A DNA stretch of 64,000 nt from Aureobasidium sp. EXF-3400 (taxonomy: Eukaryota; Ascomycota; Dothideomycetes; Dothideales; Saccotheciaceae): positions 17,215 to 81,214 of the forward strand of contig SWBL01000243.1 in the NCBI GenBank assembly GCA_024195585.1. Reading direction: 5' to 3'. Numbering within the stretch: the stretch's first letter is position 1; each line of letters starts with the position of its first letter. Positions 1 through 9,739 of this stretch are shown piece after piece. Position numbers and translations under genes: made by a program. Under the pieces are notes generated by a model. That model saw only the letters and a program-made list of their open reading frames with translations. It searched no databases and was not told the DNA's origin.

Positions 1-762
1 TGCTGATAAGATCTTGGTATTATCTTCGAAGGAAGCCCGGATGACTGTCGATGGGTGTTGCTCTCTTGGTATTTCTTGTTGCGCGTGAGAATGGAAGTGC
101 GAGTGCGAGTGCGAGTGCGAGTGTTAGGACGAGTGTAAGGACGAGTGCGATGAGCAACTTGAGTCCTTGATGTTGTATGAGTGAAGGTTGCGAAAGTGAG
201 TCGAGGTTGGAGAATTTGTTTACGAGCAGGTTTAGTATTCAAAACTAGGAAGAAAAGTGCTCTTATATATTTGAGTCAGAGTCAAGACACAAGACTACAG
301 TAATATAACACGAGCATTGGCAACTGCGACTGCGTGCGTTAGGCGCTCAGCCAAGCGCTGTTGCATTCCTTCGCGGACGATCTCCCTGTTCAGCCTTGCG
401 CAGAATTCCTGGCTGCCTGTTGATCCATGTGTCGCAGTAGATCCTGAAGGATTATCTAAATCAGGTGACTGCTGTATGTGGTGCCTGCTTGTTGGTTTGA
501 CAAAACGATACTTGACCAACTGCGCAGTTCTTGTCTCACACTGCAGGCCAATTGTTCCAAGACCCTGGTCAAATATCCTGCAGAAGACTTTTCTTATCAG
601 GATAAATTATATTTACAGGCGCCTGACTCTCCACGTCAATTTGCAACAGTATGCCTAGATTATACATTGGAAACAACCAAGCCGACTCGTTCACGTTTAC
701 TCCAATCATGTGTGGTGTCAAGTAATGTATTGATTGTTCTTCTATGTATTGGATGGGTATGC
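1..762. other. Intergenic stretch downstream of the P450
   Basis: I see no convincing gene here. Short open frames lack codon bias and overlap each other on both strands. The notable content is a hexanucleotide tandem repeat near position 95-150, listed separately. The rest is probably the 3' flank of the P450 gene and of whatever lies to the left of the window. Confidence 0.5.
95..150. repeat. GTGCGA hexanucleotide tandem repeat
   Basis: About four perfect copies of GTGCGA run from about 98 to 122. Degenerate copies carrying GTGTTAGGAC and GTGTAAGGAC follow up to about 150. It lies outside any recognised gene and looks like a simple microsatellite. Confidence 0.8.
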
Positions 763-2471
763 CTAAGCAGACTTTGCAGGCCACTTGACTCTTCTTTCCG
801 CTCGTGCCATGAAATTGGTAGGCCTAATGAGCTGGAAGAAAGGATCATATTCCACAGGTTCCTCGTCAACCTTTGACCAGTGGTAACGATATACCAGCTT
901 GGGCAGGAAGATCTTTACTTCCAGTAGTGCGAAGTTGAATCCGATACAGCCACGAGGACCTTGAGCAAAGGGAACGTAAGTGGAGCGGTGACGGTTCTTG
1001 ACATCCTCGGTATCCCAGCGATCGGGATTGAATTTGGCTGGGTTATCCCAAAGCTTGGGGTTGTTGTGAATGTGGTGAATTGCAGGAATGACGATACCAC
1101 CCTTGGGAATCTTGTAACCACCTGGCAGAATCAGGTCGTGTTGGGCCGTACGACCAGGCTGGTAGGCTGGGTTGTGTTTGCGTTGCATCTCCTTCACGTA
1201 TTTGTCCAGGAAGGGAAGCTTGCCAATGATATCAGCATCCAGCACTGTGTCGTCGTTGATGTCGTTGTCAATCAGCTCTTGCAAAAGACGCTCCTGCATA
1301 CCCTCGTACGTTGTCAAGCCGTAGAGGAGCCATGAGAGAAGTGATGAGGTGGTTGTGAATCCGGCTGCAGTTGCTACCATGATTGAGTGACTCATGTAAC
1401 GCTTGGGTAGCTTCTCGCCTTGGCTGTCAACAGCACGAACCGCATAGTCCGCGATGCACGATGCCTTGAGTGCTGCATCTTGCATGTCGAGATCTTCGAC
1501 ACCATTGGGAGTCACTGCAGCGATAGCCGCTTCCATCTGCTGTTCAAGTTCGTTTCTGATGTGCCTCAACTTTGCCGGATCGCCGAAAGGCAAGTATGAG
1601 TACCATACTCCCATGGTAGAAACTTTCTTGTTCAATTCGAGGAGTTCCGCGATGTCGCGTACCATCTTGTGAAGCGGCGCATATACAGAGGAGAAATGAT
1701 TGAAGTCGAGACCAAGGGTGAGCTGGCCGACTGCCTGAGAGCCCAGCTTCAACATATAGAGGTAAACGTTGAAAGCATCTCCTTGCTCATCCAGTTGATC
1801 AAAGACTTTGTATGCTGATTCCACGGTTTGCTGCATTTTCGGACTGTAGTGGCGGACTGCCTTCGGTGAGAAAGCTGGTGGAAGGAACTTATGTGTCAAT
1901 CTCCAGGCTTCGGTGTCTGTGTCAGCAAGGAACAAGCCTGCTTCTTGGTCCATAATGCCGAAGAGGGGATGCTCGGGCGTGATTTGCTTAGTGAAGAAAC
2001 CATTTTCGTGGAATACGTGGTTGGCAATCACTGGGTCATTGGTTTGGTAAACAACACTTCCAAAGTTGGACGTCTTGAAGATTGGTCCATAGGCGTCGAA
2101 CAGTCTCTGGTGGTTGCCAAGATGATCAGGGTAGATCTCGTAGTAGTTGCCGATGTAAGGGAAGCCTTTGGGACCTGGCACGTCTCTGACTTGCTTGCCA
2201 TCGATTGTGATCGCAACCGGTTGTTGGCTGTTGACAATTTCGGACACCTCTGTCAAGGTTTCATTGTCCACGGAGAAGTCGATCCCTGCTAGTGTTCAGT
2301 GGTTGATCCTCTCGCGCGAGCATCTGACTTACCACTCGGCTCCAAAACGGCAAAATGACCTGCTACCAGCAGACGAAGCGAATCATAGTCAGAGACTTCG
2401 CTGGAGTTGACCTCGATCTCATGCCCCGTAGCAGGGTCTTGTCCTAGAAGGTAGAATTGTATTGAAGGCAT
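763..2471 (-). CDS. Cytochrome P450 monooxygenase with atypical soluble N-terminus
   Basis: Haem-thiolate monooxygenase; substrate unknown. Two exons on the minus strand, 2471-2333 and 2288-763, about 554 aa. The donor is GTAAGT. The acceptor is a tandem TAGCAG, so exon 2 may instead start at 2285, one residue shorter. P450 hallmarks: an I-helix AAGFTTT, the K-helix ExxR as EMQR, the PxRW motif PDRW, and the haem-binding FAQGPRGCIGF with Cys ligand near residue 494. The first roughly 75 residues precede the Pro-rich hinge (VPGPKGFPYIG) and contain no hydrophobic membrane anchor. Instead they alternate predicted strands and helices. The gene lies 754 bp downstream of a b5/b5-reductase fusion on the same strand, a plausible electron donor (inference). 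The P450 identity is firm; the CYP family is not assigned. Confidence 0.93.
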
Positions 2472-2532
2472 CTCTTCTGTGGTATAACAATACTATGGTC
2501 TCCGTCACACTCGAAGTTTGAGGGACTCTATG

Positions 2533-2539
2533 TTATATA
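2533..2539 (-). promoter_or_regulatory. Candidate TATA box of the P450 gene
   Basis: On the minus strand the sequence reads TATATAA about 65 bp upstream of the P450 start codon. Position and sequence fit a core promoter element, but no transcription start is known. Confidence 0.4.
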
Positions 2540-3225
2540 TTGAGCATACAATCCCCGAACGGATGGCCTATCGCTGACCCATAATAGATCACGGACCATG
2601 GAGAACCTTGCCGCGGTTCGCAATTCACCTTCATCAAAAAGTTATTACGAGCGGGTCAAAGTAGGCGAGAGTTGCTGAGACCTCGGCCGGGACGAGAAAC
2701 CGCCGCGAGTAAGTGCTCGCATCTTTGCGACAACAATTTAAGGCTTACGTGCTTAGGATGCGTTTCAAGGATTCCACTGAGGGAGATACCTATATACGAA
2801 CGGATCGCGGCTCAAGTCTCGCTGTTGAAGCCAAGTAGATGAGGCGTCCGACATGTGAAGCTCGAGTTGCATTTTGTGCGAGAATGATCCGCGTAGAACT
2901 TCTGGAAAAGTTTCAGGAAGCGCAGTTAATTGCGAGTCGCAACGATATCCAGATGTGTGCGATTGTCCAAGCTTCGATTCCGAGTTTAGATTGGATCACG
3001 TGATTGCTTTGCCATAGATGTCAGGTGACCCTGGTCTTCATCACGACCATCAGCATGCACTTTATCAAAGGTCAACGTTAGTTCTCATCGCGAAGCGGTA
3101 GACCAATGATTACTTCAATATCCAATCCCAAACTGGGATAAATCATTCTCTACTAAGGCAAAACATGGTCATCAGAATATCATTCAAAAACAATGTCAAA
3201 TTGTTATCTCATTGAAACTGCTACA
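2540..3225. other. Intergenic region upstream of the P450
   Basis: This holds the P450 promoter and the 3' flank of the b5/b5-reductase gene, both on the minus strand. No open frame with coding character and no RNA gene were recognised. Confidence 0.5.
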
Positions 3226-4605
3226 TCAAAAAGTGAAAATATCATCGGTCATCTTGCCAACAGAACCAGGCTTCTTCCAACCCAGCTCGACCAAGTTCTT
3301 CTTTGTGGCATTGATCATGCCAGGAGGTCCGCAGAGAAGGATCTTGGAAGATCCATCTTCTGCCGGAGCAGGCATGTATTGTTCCAAAACATCCTTTGTA
3401 ACGAAACCACTTCCGTATTGCCAACCCTCGGGTGGGTTGTCGAGCATGTAATGTACCTTCAGATTCTTGGGGTATGCCTTGGCCCAGGCATCCAATTCCG
3501 ATCTGAGCAAAATATCATCTTCGGTGCGGTTGGCGTACACCAAAGAAACTTCTGTGGTGTCCGTTCTGTCCTCGCAGATGCTTCTGATAAGTTGATAGTG
3601 AGGAGTGATTCCAGTGCCACCAGCCACCATGCCGATCTTTTTAGCGTAACCCTTCTTGTACTTCATAGCTCCCTTTGGACCACGGAAAAGAACTTCGTCG
3701 CCGACCTTGAGCTGCGCGAGGTATCGTCCAGTCAAGAGACCTTCATCGTAAAGTCGAATAAGGAGAACCAGCTCGCCGAGGTCAGTGTCGTTCGAGGTTG
3801 GCGTGTACGAACGTGTAACTGTTTGCTCGCCAATCTTTGCCTGAATAGCAACGTGCTGGCCAATGGGCAGTCCGAGTCTGGTTATTGGTGTAGGGAGTTC
3901 AAACGTCAAACGAACCAGACCAGTTCCACGAAGGATTTGCTTTGATTTCAAGGGCAATGGCTGGAACTCGGTACTCTTCAAGAAACCGACATAATGTCTG
4001 AGCGGCAACTTAGGGACTCTCTTGTACATTGGGCTCCTTCCGAACCCTCCGGGAATAGTTGTGATCTTTGAAATGTAATTTGCGAAACCTGCGCCAAATG
4101 CTGCTGAGAACACACTAGCCAGTAAGAAGCCCTTGAGGAAGCCATTGTCGGATTGCAAGAAGTTAAGTTTGTGTAAATATTTGTGAGCCCCAGGGATGTG
4201 AACGCGGCCATGTAGTTTGTAGGCTATCGCAGAAGCTGTACCAGCAAGCAGACCTGCAGCTCCGATTGTGCCTAGAGTCTTTGCGCTGGGAAGGTTACTT
4301 TGGCTGGGTACTGGCTCTCTGCGGACAATTTGAACAGCCTGCTTGCGAGTCGTTTTCGTGAACCCTGCCAGCTTTCCGATCATGAAGGGCGCCATAGCCT
4401 CTCTGGCCTCATCAGAATGGCCGACATCTTCGAACGCTGTGGTGGCATCTTGTCCAGCTACCTCGACCAGTGACTCTATACCACCGGGATGATCCAGAAT
4501 GTATTTTGTGACATCGTATACACTGCCATCAATAATGATCCAGAGGTCGTTCTCGGTGTTGTGCTCAGTCACCTCCTTGAGGGTGTACTCTGTGGTTTCC
4601 GCCAT
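3226..4605 (-). CDS. Cytochrome b5 / NADH-cytochrome b5 reductase fusion
   Basis: A single uninterrupted 459-aa frame. Residues about 5-80 form a cytochrome b5 domain with the haem motif HPGG (His39) and a second axial His at 63 (VGHSDEA). Two hydrophobic stretches follow (about 109-130 and 158-181), suggesting membrane attachment, mitochondrial or ER (inference). Residues about 205-459 are a ferredoxin-reductase-type module with the FAD motif RSYTP, the NADH-binding GGTGITP and the CGPPGM motif near the C-terminus. The protein ends TDDIFTF, typical of cytochrome b5 reductases. It would move electrons from NADH through FAD to haem b5, within one chain or between chains. The b5-b5R fusion is known in fungi. 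Adjacency to a P450 suggests, but does not prove, that it supplies the P450. Confidence 0.95.
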   Translation of the reverse strand: MAETTEYTLKEVTEHNTENDLWIIIDGSVYDVTKYILDHPGGIESLVEVAGQDATTAFEDVGHSDEAREAMAPFMIGKLAGFTKTTRKQAVQIVRREPVPSQSNLPSAKTLGTIGAAGLLAGTASAIAYKLHGRVHIPGAHKYLHKLNFLQSDNGFLKGFLLASVFSAAFGAGFANYISKITTIPGGFGRSPMYKRVPKLPLRHYVGFLKSTEFQPLPLKSKQILRGTGLVRLTFELPTPITRLGLPIGQHVAIQAKIGEQTVTRSYTPTSNDTDLGELVLLIRLYDEGLLTGRYLAQLKVGDEVLFRGPKGAMKYKKGYAKKIGMVAGGTGITPHYQLIRSICEDRTDTTEVSLVYANRTEDDILLRSELDAWAKAYPKNLKVHYMLDNPPEGWQYGSGFVTKDVLEQYMPAPAEDGSSKILLCGPPGMINATKKNLVELGWKKPGSVGKMTDDIFTF

Positions 4606-4785
4606 GATAAGTCGAGAGATTCCTGGAAAGAAGAAAGTGCTTCGTACGAGGAGAGAGTGATTAAGCAGGGTCTAACATGGGTGTTCCAAGCGCACAGGTT
4701 TTCTTATATTGCCTACTCCCAACAGCAATACCACACTGCTGGCATGTGCTTGCCTGAACACGACGGCCGAGGCATACCTACTCAT

Positions 4786-5806
4786 CTACTCTAGATCAGC
4801 ACGGTCGCACTCAATGGGTGGAGCGCAAACGGCAAGAGATGCGTAAACGGACTCTTTCTGATAGGCTCTTGGCCCGTCAGTAGAATCTGTAATGTCGCAA
4901 GGAGCCGACCATAGCGAAATGAGGGTTCTCAGGGCCATGTCAAACCGAAGATCAGGTTCGGTCCGAAACCGATAGTAGATGGAAGGTGTTTTGGGAAAAA
5001 GTTCCCGAGTCCGTGCATTCGAGACCGGGCCGCTCATGGTTTCGTTGCCGACTTGCCCGAGCTTGCCTCAAACTGAGTCCTGATTCTGGTTTGACTATGG
5101 AAAAAGCACGACTCAGTTGTAAGTCTACCCATCTAAGTGCTTGTAGCCAGACAGTGTTCCCAATTTTCGGGCCGGCCGTCCATGGTATAGTATCTGCTAG
5201 CATACTGCGTAGCTCCGGTCGTATCGATGGATACCAGTAAGACAGCCCCGGACGACGTAGGATCATATACGCAGAGGCAATCGAGTGAAGCTCCTCGACA
5301 AGGGCTGGATGAGTTGGAGAGTGAGATTCATTCTCAGTCCAGTCACTCATCCATGAATAAGGCGGTTTAAAGCTCAGACAACCAGGTTCAAGTTCGTCGC
5401 ATGTCGCCTGCCGTGTCTAAATCGTCGAGGACCCCGTTTTGCTCTTGACATACTGGCAGCGGTTCGTTCTCTTCGGTGTCAAAACGACATGTGGCTGCAT
5501 CTTGAAAACAGTTCTCAGGTGATGAAGATGTCCTTCAGGCCGAAGCTTCCCGCCAGCCGTCAGATTTGGTGACGTAAATCGCATTGACATGTTCAATGTC
5601 ATCTTGAACATCATCTCTCGCACTCCAGACTTGTGGCATTGAACACTCAAATACTGCAACAAAATGTCTCTGTTTTCATCTTTGAAAAAGTGCGTTGACT
5701 CAACCTCGGCATCATGGTGGTGCCATGCCATGCAATGCGACGCGTCCCCCTTGATCAGCGGCAACGCCTTTTCTTGATCGATCGTGTCGTCCAAGAACGC
5801 TTTCAG
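4786..5806 (-). CDS. Unrecognised gene or gene remnant
   Basis: Three minus-strand open stretches lie end to end: about 5806-5417 (with DASHCMAWHHHDAEVES), about 5433-5090 (with KPPYSWMSDWTEN and RPGLSYWYPSIRPE) and about 5060-4786. They have protein-like composition but sit in different frames. A perfect donor GTATGT near 5450 and an acceptor TTTAG near 5415 do not keep the frame. A weaker donor GTCGTT near 5489 would. No ATG-initiated model without stops could be built. I do not recognise the product. It may be an intron-rich lineage-specific gene or a decaying copy. Confidence 0.25.
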
Positions 5807-5809
5807 CTG

Positions 5810-6631
5810 TATATCTGGTCAACGTTTTCCAGCTATGTATGCCAATGGAGGCTGTACACTCTAAATTCCTATGTGCAGGGGGTACGTTGAGTCGACATCC
5901 CAAGAACAAAAGTAAGCCAAGTGATCTCTGTTGTCATATACCAAGCGCTGGTCGGCTTGGTATAAATAGTCAAAGGAAAACATCGAGCTGCTAACCATTA
6001 CTGTAACACAACCTCAATACTTACTGATATACGATATTTGCATACTGCAAGAGTTTCAGACCCCAGAAGCAGAATAAACTGGTTTGTATGTTGTGTTCTG
6101 CTTGAAGGCTTGAGCCAATCTATTTCCGCAACACTCATTGGACCCCTCACCAAGCCTTAGCAGTCTTAACGGTTTAGTTCATCTGCCACAGATGCGCCAA
6201 ACTCGACAAGAAATGCCGCGCCGCATGGCAGTGGCAGAGTATTTGTGCCATGAACACGAGCTGGGCAATGTTGTTGACCCGTACCTAGGTACTGTGTTTC
6301 CCCTGTACCTTTCTTTTCATCATCCTTCAAGAATGTTCGTGTTATAATTGACTTCCAAACTCACTCAGAACCTTTACTGCGATAACATTTGGTTGCAGCT
6401 GTCTTTGGAGCTTGCCCCAAGGTTCAGCTCCACATTCTGACCCCAGAACCCTTGCGAACGCCATCCGTGCGCCTGGGGCCATCCTGGTGGAAATATCACT
6501 CCTGATCGTTACATGTCGAAAGCAGGTCCCTTTTTACCTTTGATCGCATTGATCGCTGCACTGGAACCCGGACTCATTCGGTCAAAAGACAAATACCACT
6601 TTTTTCAGTCAATTGAGCGAGCAACAGAATA
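5810..6631. other. Intergenic region upstream of the KRE6-like gene
   Basis: No coding frame stands out. A TATAAATA element lies at 5961-5968 on the plus strand, about 670 bp ahead of the next start codon. That is far for a core promoter unless the 5' leader is long or spliced. Confidence 0.45.
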
Positions 6632-9228
6632 ATGTCTCTACCCAACCGACCACCAGCATCACGTCGCTTGACACGGCCAAACTCGCCTCACTTGGAAGAG
6701 GGACGACAGAGCGAGCAATCTGGACGTTCGGCGGCCAACCTACATGCACAGCTATCAGTACCTTCTTTGCAACCTCGACCGCTAGATAATCAACCTCGAG
6801 GCCTAAGCAGACAGACCAGCAGCGAAGACTCACCTCGACCAAGTCCCGCTACCCCCTCTACGCTACATCGCTCTACACACTCGAACACGTCGGATCAATG
6901 GTCAAGAGATGGATCTATTGAGGCACTGCATAACACACGCACGCGAGATGCGAACGCTGCTGGAATCGCGCTAGGCCAGGGACTATTACCTCCACCACAG
7001 ATTCCCGCTTCGCGACCATACAGCATGAGAAATGTCAGTTCCTCCACGAGTCTATCAAGGATGGCTACTCCCAGATCTGTCAGAGATCTTGGCCGCGACT
7101 TTGATAGATACTACAATCCTTTTGCAACACCGAGCCAATCGACAACGGATTTGACAGCTTTGCTTCCCCGTCGCAATTCTATGGACAGCAGTCGGTATGA
7201 AGGAGTTTCTTCTGCGCCACTGTCAAGACGGAACTCCAATCCGTTTGCTGATGAGAAACATGCTTCGAATCAGATGGCAGCGGCGACGGCTGCAGCATCC
7301 ATTGCGACTCCCAAGAGTGGATTCATTGATGAACACGACACAAACATGCCATTTTTCCCGTACCTTGACGACAGACTCGGCGCGCCAGTCACAGAAGAAC
7401 AAGGCTACGGGTTTCCTCTGTACTGGCATGAGAAAGAATGGGACGATGACATGCATCTGCCGATGGTGGATGATGACGTGAAACTCAAGCCCACATTACG
7501 GGAACGCTTCTCACGAAAGAATATGCAGGATACGCTTGGTCTTGCGCTCATGATAATCGGTCTTCTTAGCGTGTTCATCATGTTACCGGTACTCAGCTGG
7601 TCAGGCATAAATATAATCGGGTACAACGATACGCCACTGGACCAGATGTGGGGATATAACGACAACGAGGTCACTTGGGCAACAGTGAATGCTAGTCGAA
7701 AATGGCCACTTCTGAAGAACATGCGTACTGGTCTGATTGATCCAGATACGCCCAAAGCAGAGAGAACCAGAGTCGGTGTCAATGGGGACAAGCTTAATCT
7801 GGTTTTTAGCGACGAATTCAATGATGTCAACAGGACATTCTATGCCGGCGACGATCCATATTGGTTTGCTCCAGACATCTGGTACGGAGCGACTAGAGAT
7901 CTCGAGTGGTATGATCCGGACGCGGTTACCACATGGGACGGAGCGTTGCATCTACAACTCGACGCCTTTGGCAATCATGGTCTCCAGTTTCGTAGCGGCA
8001 TGTTGAACTCCTGGAATCAACTCTGTTTCAAAGGTGGAATGATGGAAGTTTCGGTGAGTTTGCCAGGCCCTGCCGGAGTGCATGCTCTCTGGCCTGGTGC
8101 ATGGAGCTTGGGAAACCTCGGTCGACCGGGATATCTGGCTACGACAGACGGAACATGGCCTTGTGCGTAAGCTGAAGGTACAAATTCAGCGAGGCAGTCT
8201 TGCATGTTTAGTTGGCATCGATGAAACCGGGTCCAGGATGTCATTTCATCAATGTCAAACTCAAACTGCGAGCTGTCTCGTTGCATGAGTACCACACCTA
8301 TCTTTCTATAGGACTCTGCTAATTACTTCGCCTTAGATACTTATGATGACTGTGATGCCGGAATTACACCTAACCAATCTGACAGTAGTGGTATGAGCAA
8401 GCTACCAGGACAAAAGCTAGCCAACTGTGTGTGCCCAGGTCAAGACCACCCTACTCCAGGCAAAGGACGTGGAGCTCCCGAAATTGATGTGATTGAGGTC
8501 TCTGCAGATTATTCTGGACTCGGTCTTGGTGTGGCAACTCAAAGTTATCAGATTGCTCCATTCGATGTTTGGTGGTATCCGAACGCCGACTTCATGGAGA
8601 TTCCGGATTACAGTTTGTCCTTTCTGAATACGTGGACAGGAGGACCGTTTCAACAAGCAGTGTCCACGACTACGATGCTGAATAATGATTGGTATGACGG
8701 AAAGGCATATCAGCGGTACGCCTTCGAGTACGTTCCCGGAATTACGGAAGATAGTTTCATTGCGTGGACGGTTGCTGGACAAGAGATGATGAAATTTGAT
8801 GCTAGGGCGATTGGGCCCAATGGCAATGTTGGACAGAGAATTATCAGTGAAGAGGTATGTAGTCTGTCCGTGGCAGCCGAAAGCGTACTGACAAGTGTTT
8901 TGCAGCCAATGTCGATGATCCTCAACCTGGGTATCTCAGAAAACTGGGTAGCGATCAACTGGACGGCCGTGTCGTTTCCAGCAATCATGCGCGTCGACTA
9001 TGTAAGAATCTACCAGAAAGAGGGCGAGGAGAGCGTGACGTGCGACCCTCCGGGCTATGAAACGACGGAGTACATCAAGAACCACCCGGAGGCCTACAAT
9101 AATCCTAATTATACGGTGAGCAAGATGCAAATGCTAGATTGTGAGCAACATACTGATTCTCTCATGCGCAGCTTTGGGCGGATACTGGGTATGAATGGCC
9201 GAGGAACTCGTTTATGCATGGATGTTGA
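6632..9228 (+). CDS. KRE6/SKN1-family beta-1,6-glucan synthesis protein (GH16)
   Basis: Four exons: 6632-8162, 8337-8854, 8906-9115 and 9172-9228, giving 771 aa. The first junction (donor GTGCGT) rebuilds TWPYTYDDCDAG; the last exon ends with WPRNSFMHGC. It is a type II membrane protein. It has a Ser/Pro/Arg-rich cytosolic N-terminus of about 300 residues, one transmembrane span at about 303-325 and a lumenal GH16-type domain. The catalytic-type motif EIDVIE lies near residue 558, after GRGAPE. Known family role: beta-1,6-glucan assembly in the secretory pathway for the fungal wall. The 51-bp second intron keeps the frame, so an unspliced reading gives a misleadingly continuous frame. KRE6 versus SKN1 orthology cannot be told apart here. 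Confidence 0.95.
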
Positions 9229-9306
9229 GGCGAGGTGGTAATGTACAGTATCAATGTAGGATAGTTGCGACAGTTGGATGTAGAATATAATGCTCGTCTT
9301 GTTTTA

Positions 9307-9576
9307 TCAAGCTTCATCAACGACTTCCTCGCCGTACATGTCTTCTTCGATGTGGTCGTCGTTGGGTGCATCAGTGGCAGCCTTGTCTTGATCCATCTTT
9401 TCGGTCAAGAATTGATTGATATCGTCCTGCAGCTGAGAGACCTTTTGGCGCAGGTCACCGAGGTATTGCGACTTTTCCGTTGATGTGGTGTGTTGGGTGG
9501 GGGCGGACTCGAGCGGGGAAGAGAAGGTGTTGGTCGCGGTGGGCGACGTGTAGACGGCGGTCAAGTGGGCGGACAT
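9307..9576 (-). CDS. KEOPS/EKC complex subunit Gon7
   Basis: An 89-codon gene. The frame opens at 9627, but the ATG at 9576 (MSAHLTAVYTSP) is preferred because homologues begin there. It shows the family pattern: an N-terminal TAxYTSP segment, a Pro/Ser stretch, a short amphipathic helix (YLGDLRQKVSQLQDD) and an acidic tail (HIEEDMYGEEVVDEA). Gon7 is the small, partly disordered fungal subunit of the KEOPS complex, which makes the t6A modification on tRNAs and affects telomeres. The gene is convergent with the KRE6-like gene (78 bp between stops) and divergent from the HbrB gene (163 bp between starts). Identity comes from overall pattern, since the family is weakly conserved. Confidence 0.75.
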   Translation of the reverse strand: MSAHLTAVYTSPTATNTFSSPLESAPTQHTTSTEKSQYLGDLRQKVSQLQDDINQFLTEKMDQDKAATDAPNDDHIEEDMYGEEVVDEA

Positions 9577-9739
9577 GTTGGTGCGGAGTTGATGTGTGGT
9601 GGGTATGGCGTGGCTTGGATGTCGCAAGAATGAGGCTTGACGTGACAGGAGATTGTCGTGGACAGGAGGCTTGATTTGACAGGAGGAAGGAAGCTATTTT
9701 TGGCAGGAACGAGCAAAGGCATCTTGGAGGCTTCTATCA

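Noticed and set aside
763..4605. Secondary-metabolite biosynthetic cluster
   Set aside because: Apart from the P450 and the b5 reductase no backbone enzyme (PKS, NRPS, terpene cyclase), transporter or cluster regulator lies nearby.
8855..8905. 17 extra residues inside the KRE6-like protein
   Set aside because: The segment is a 51-bp in-frame intron with GTATGT donor and TTGCAG acceptor. Family members lack it.
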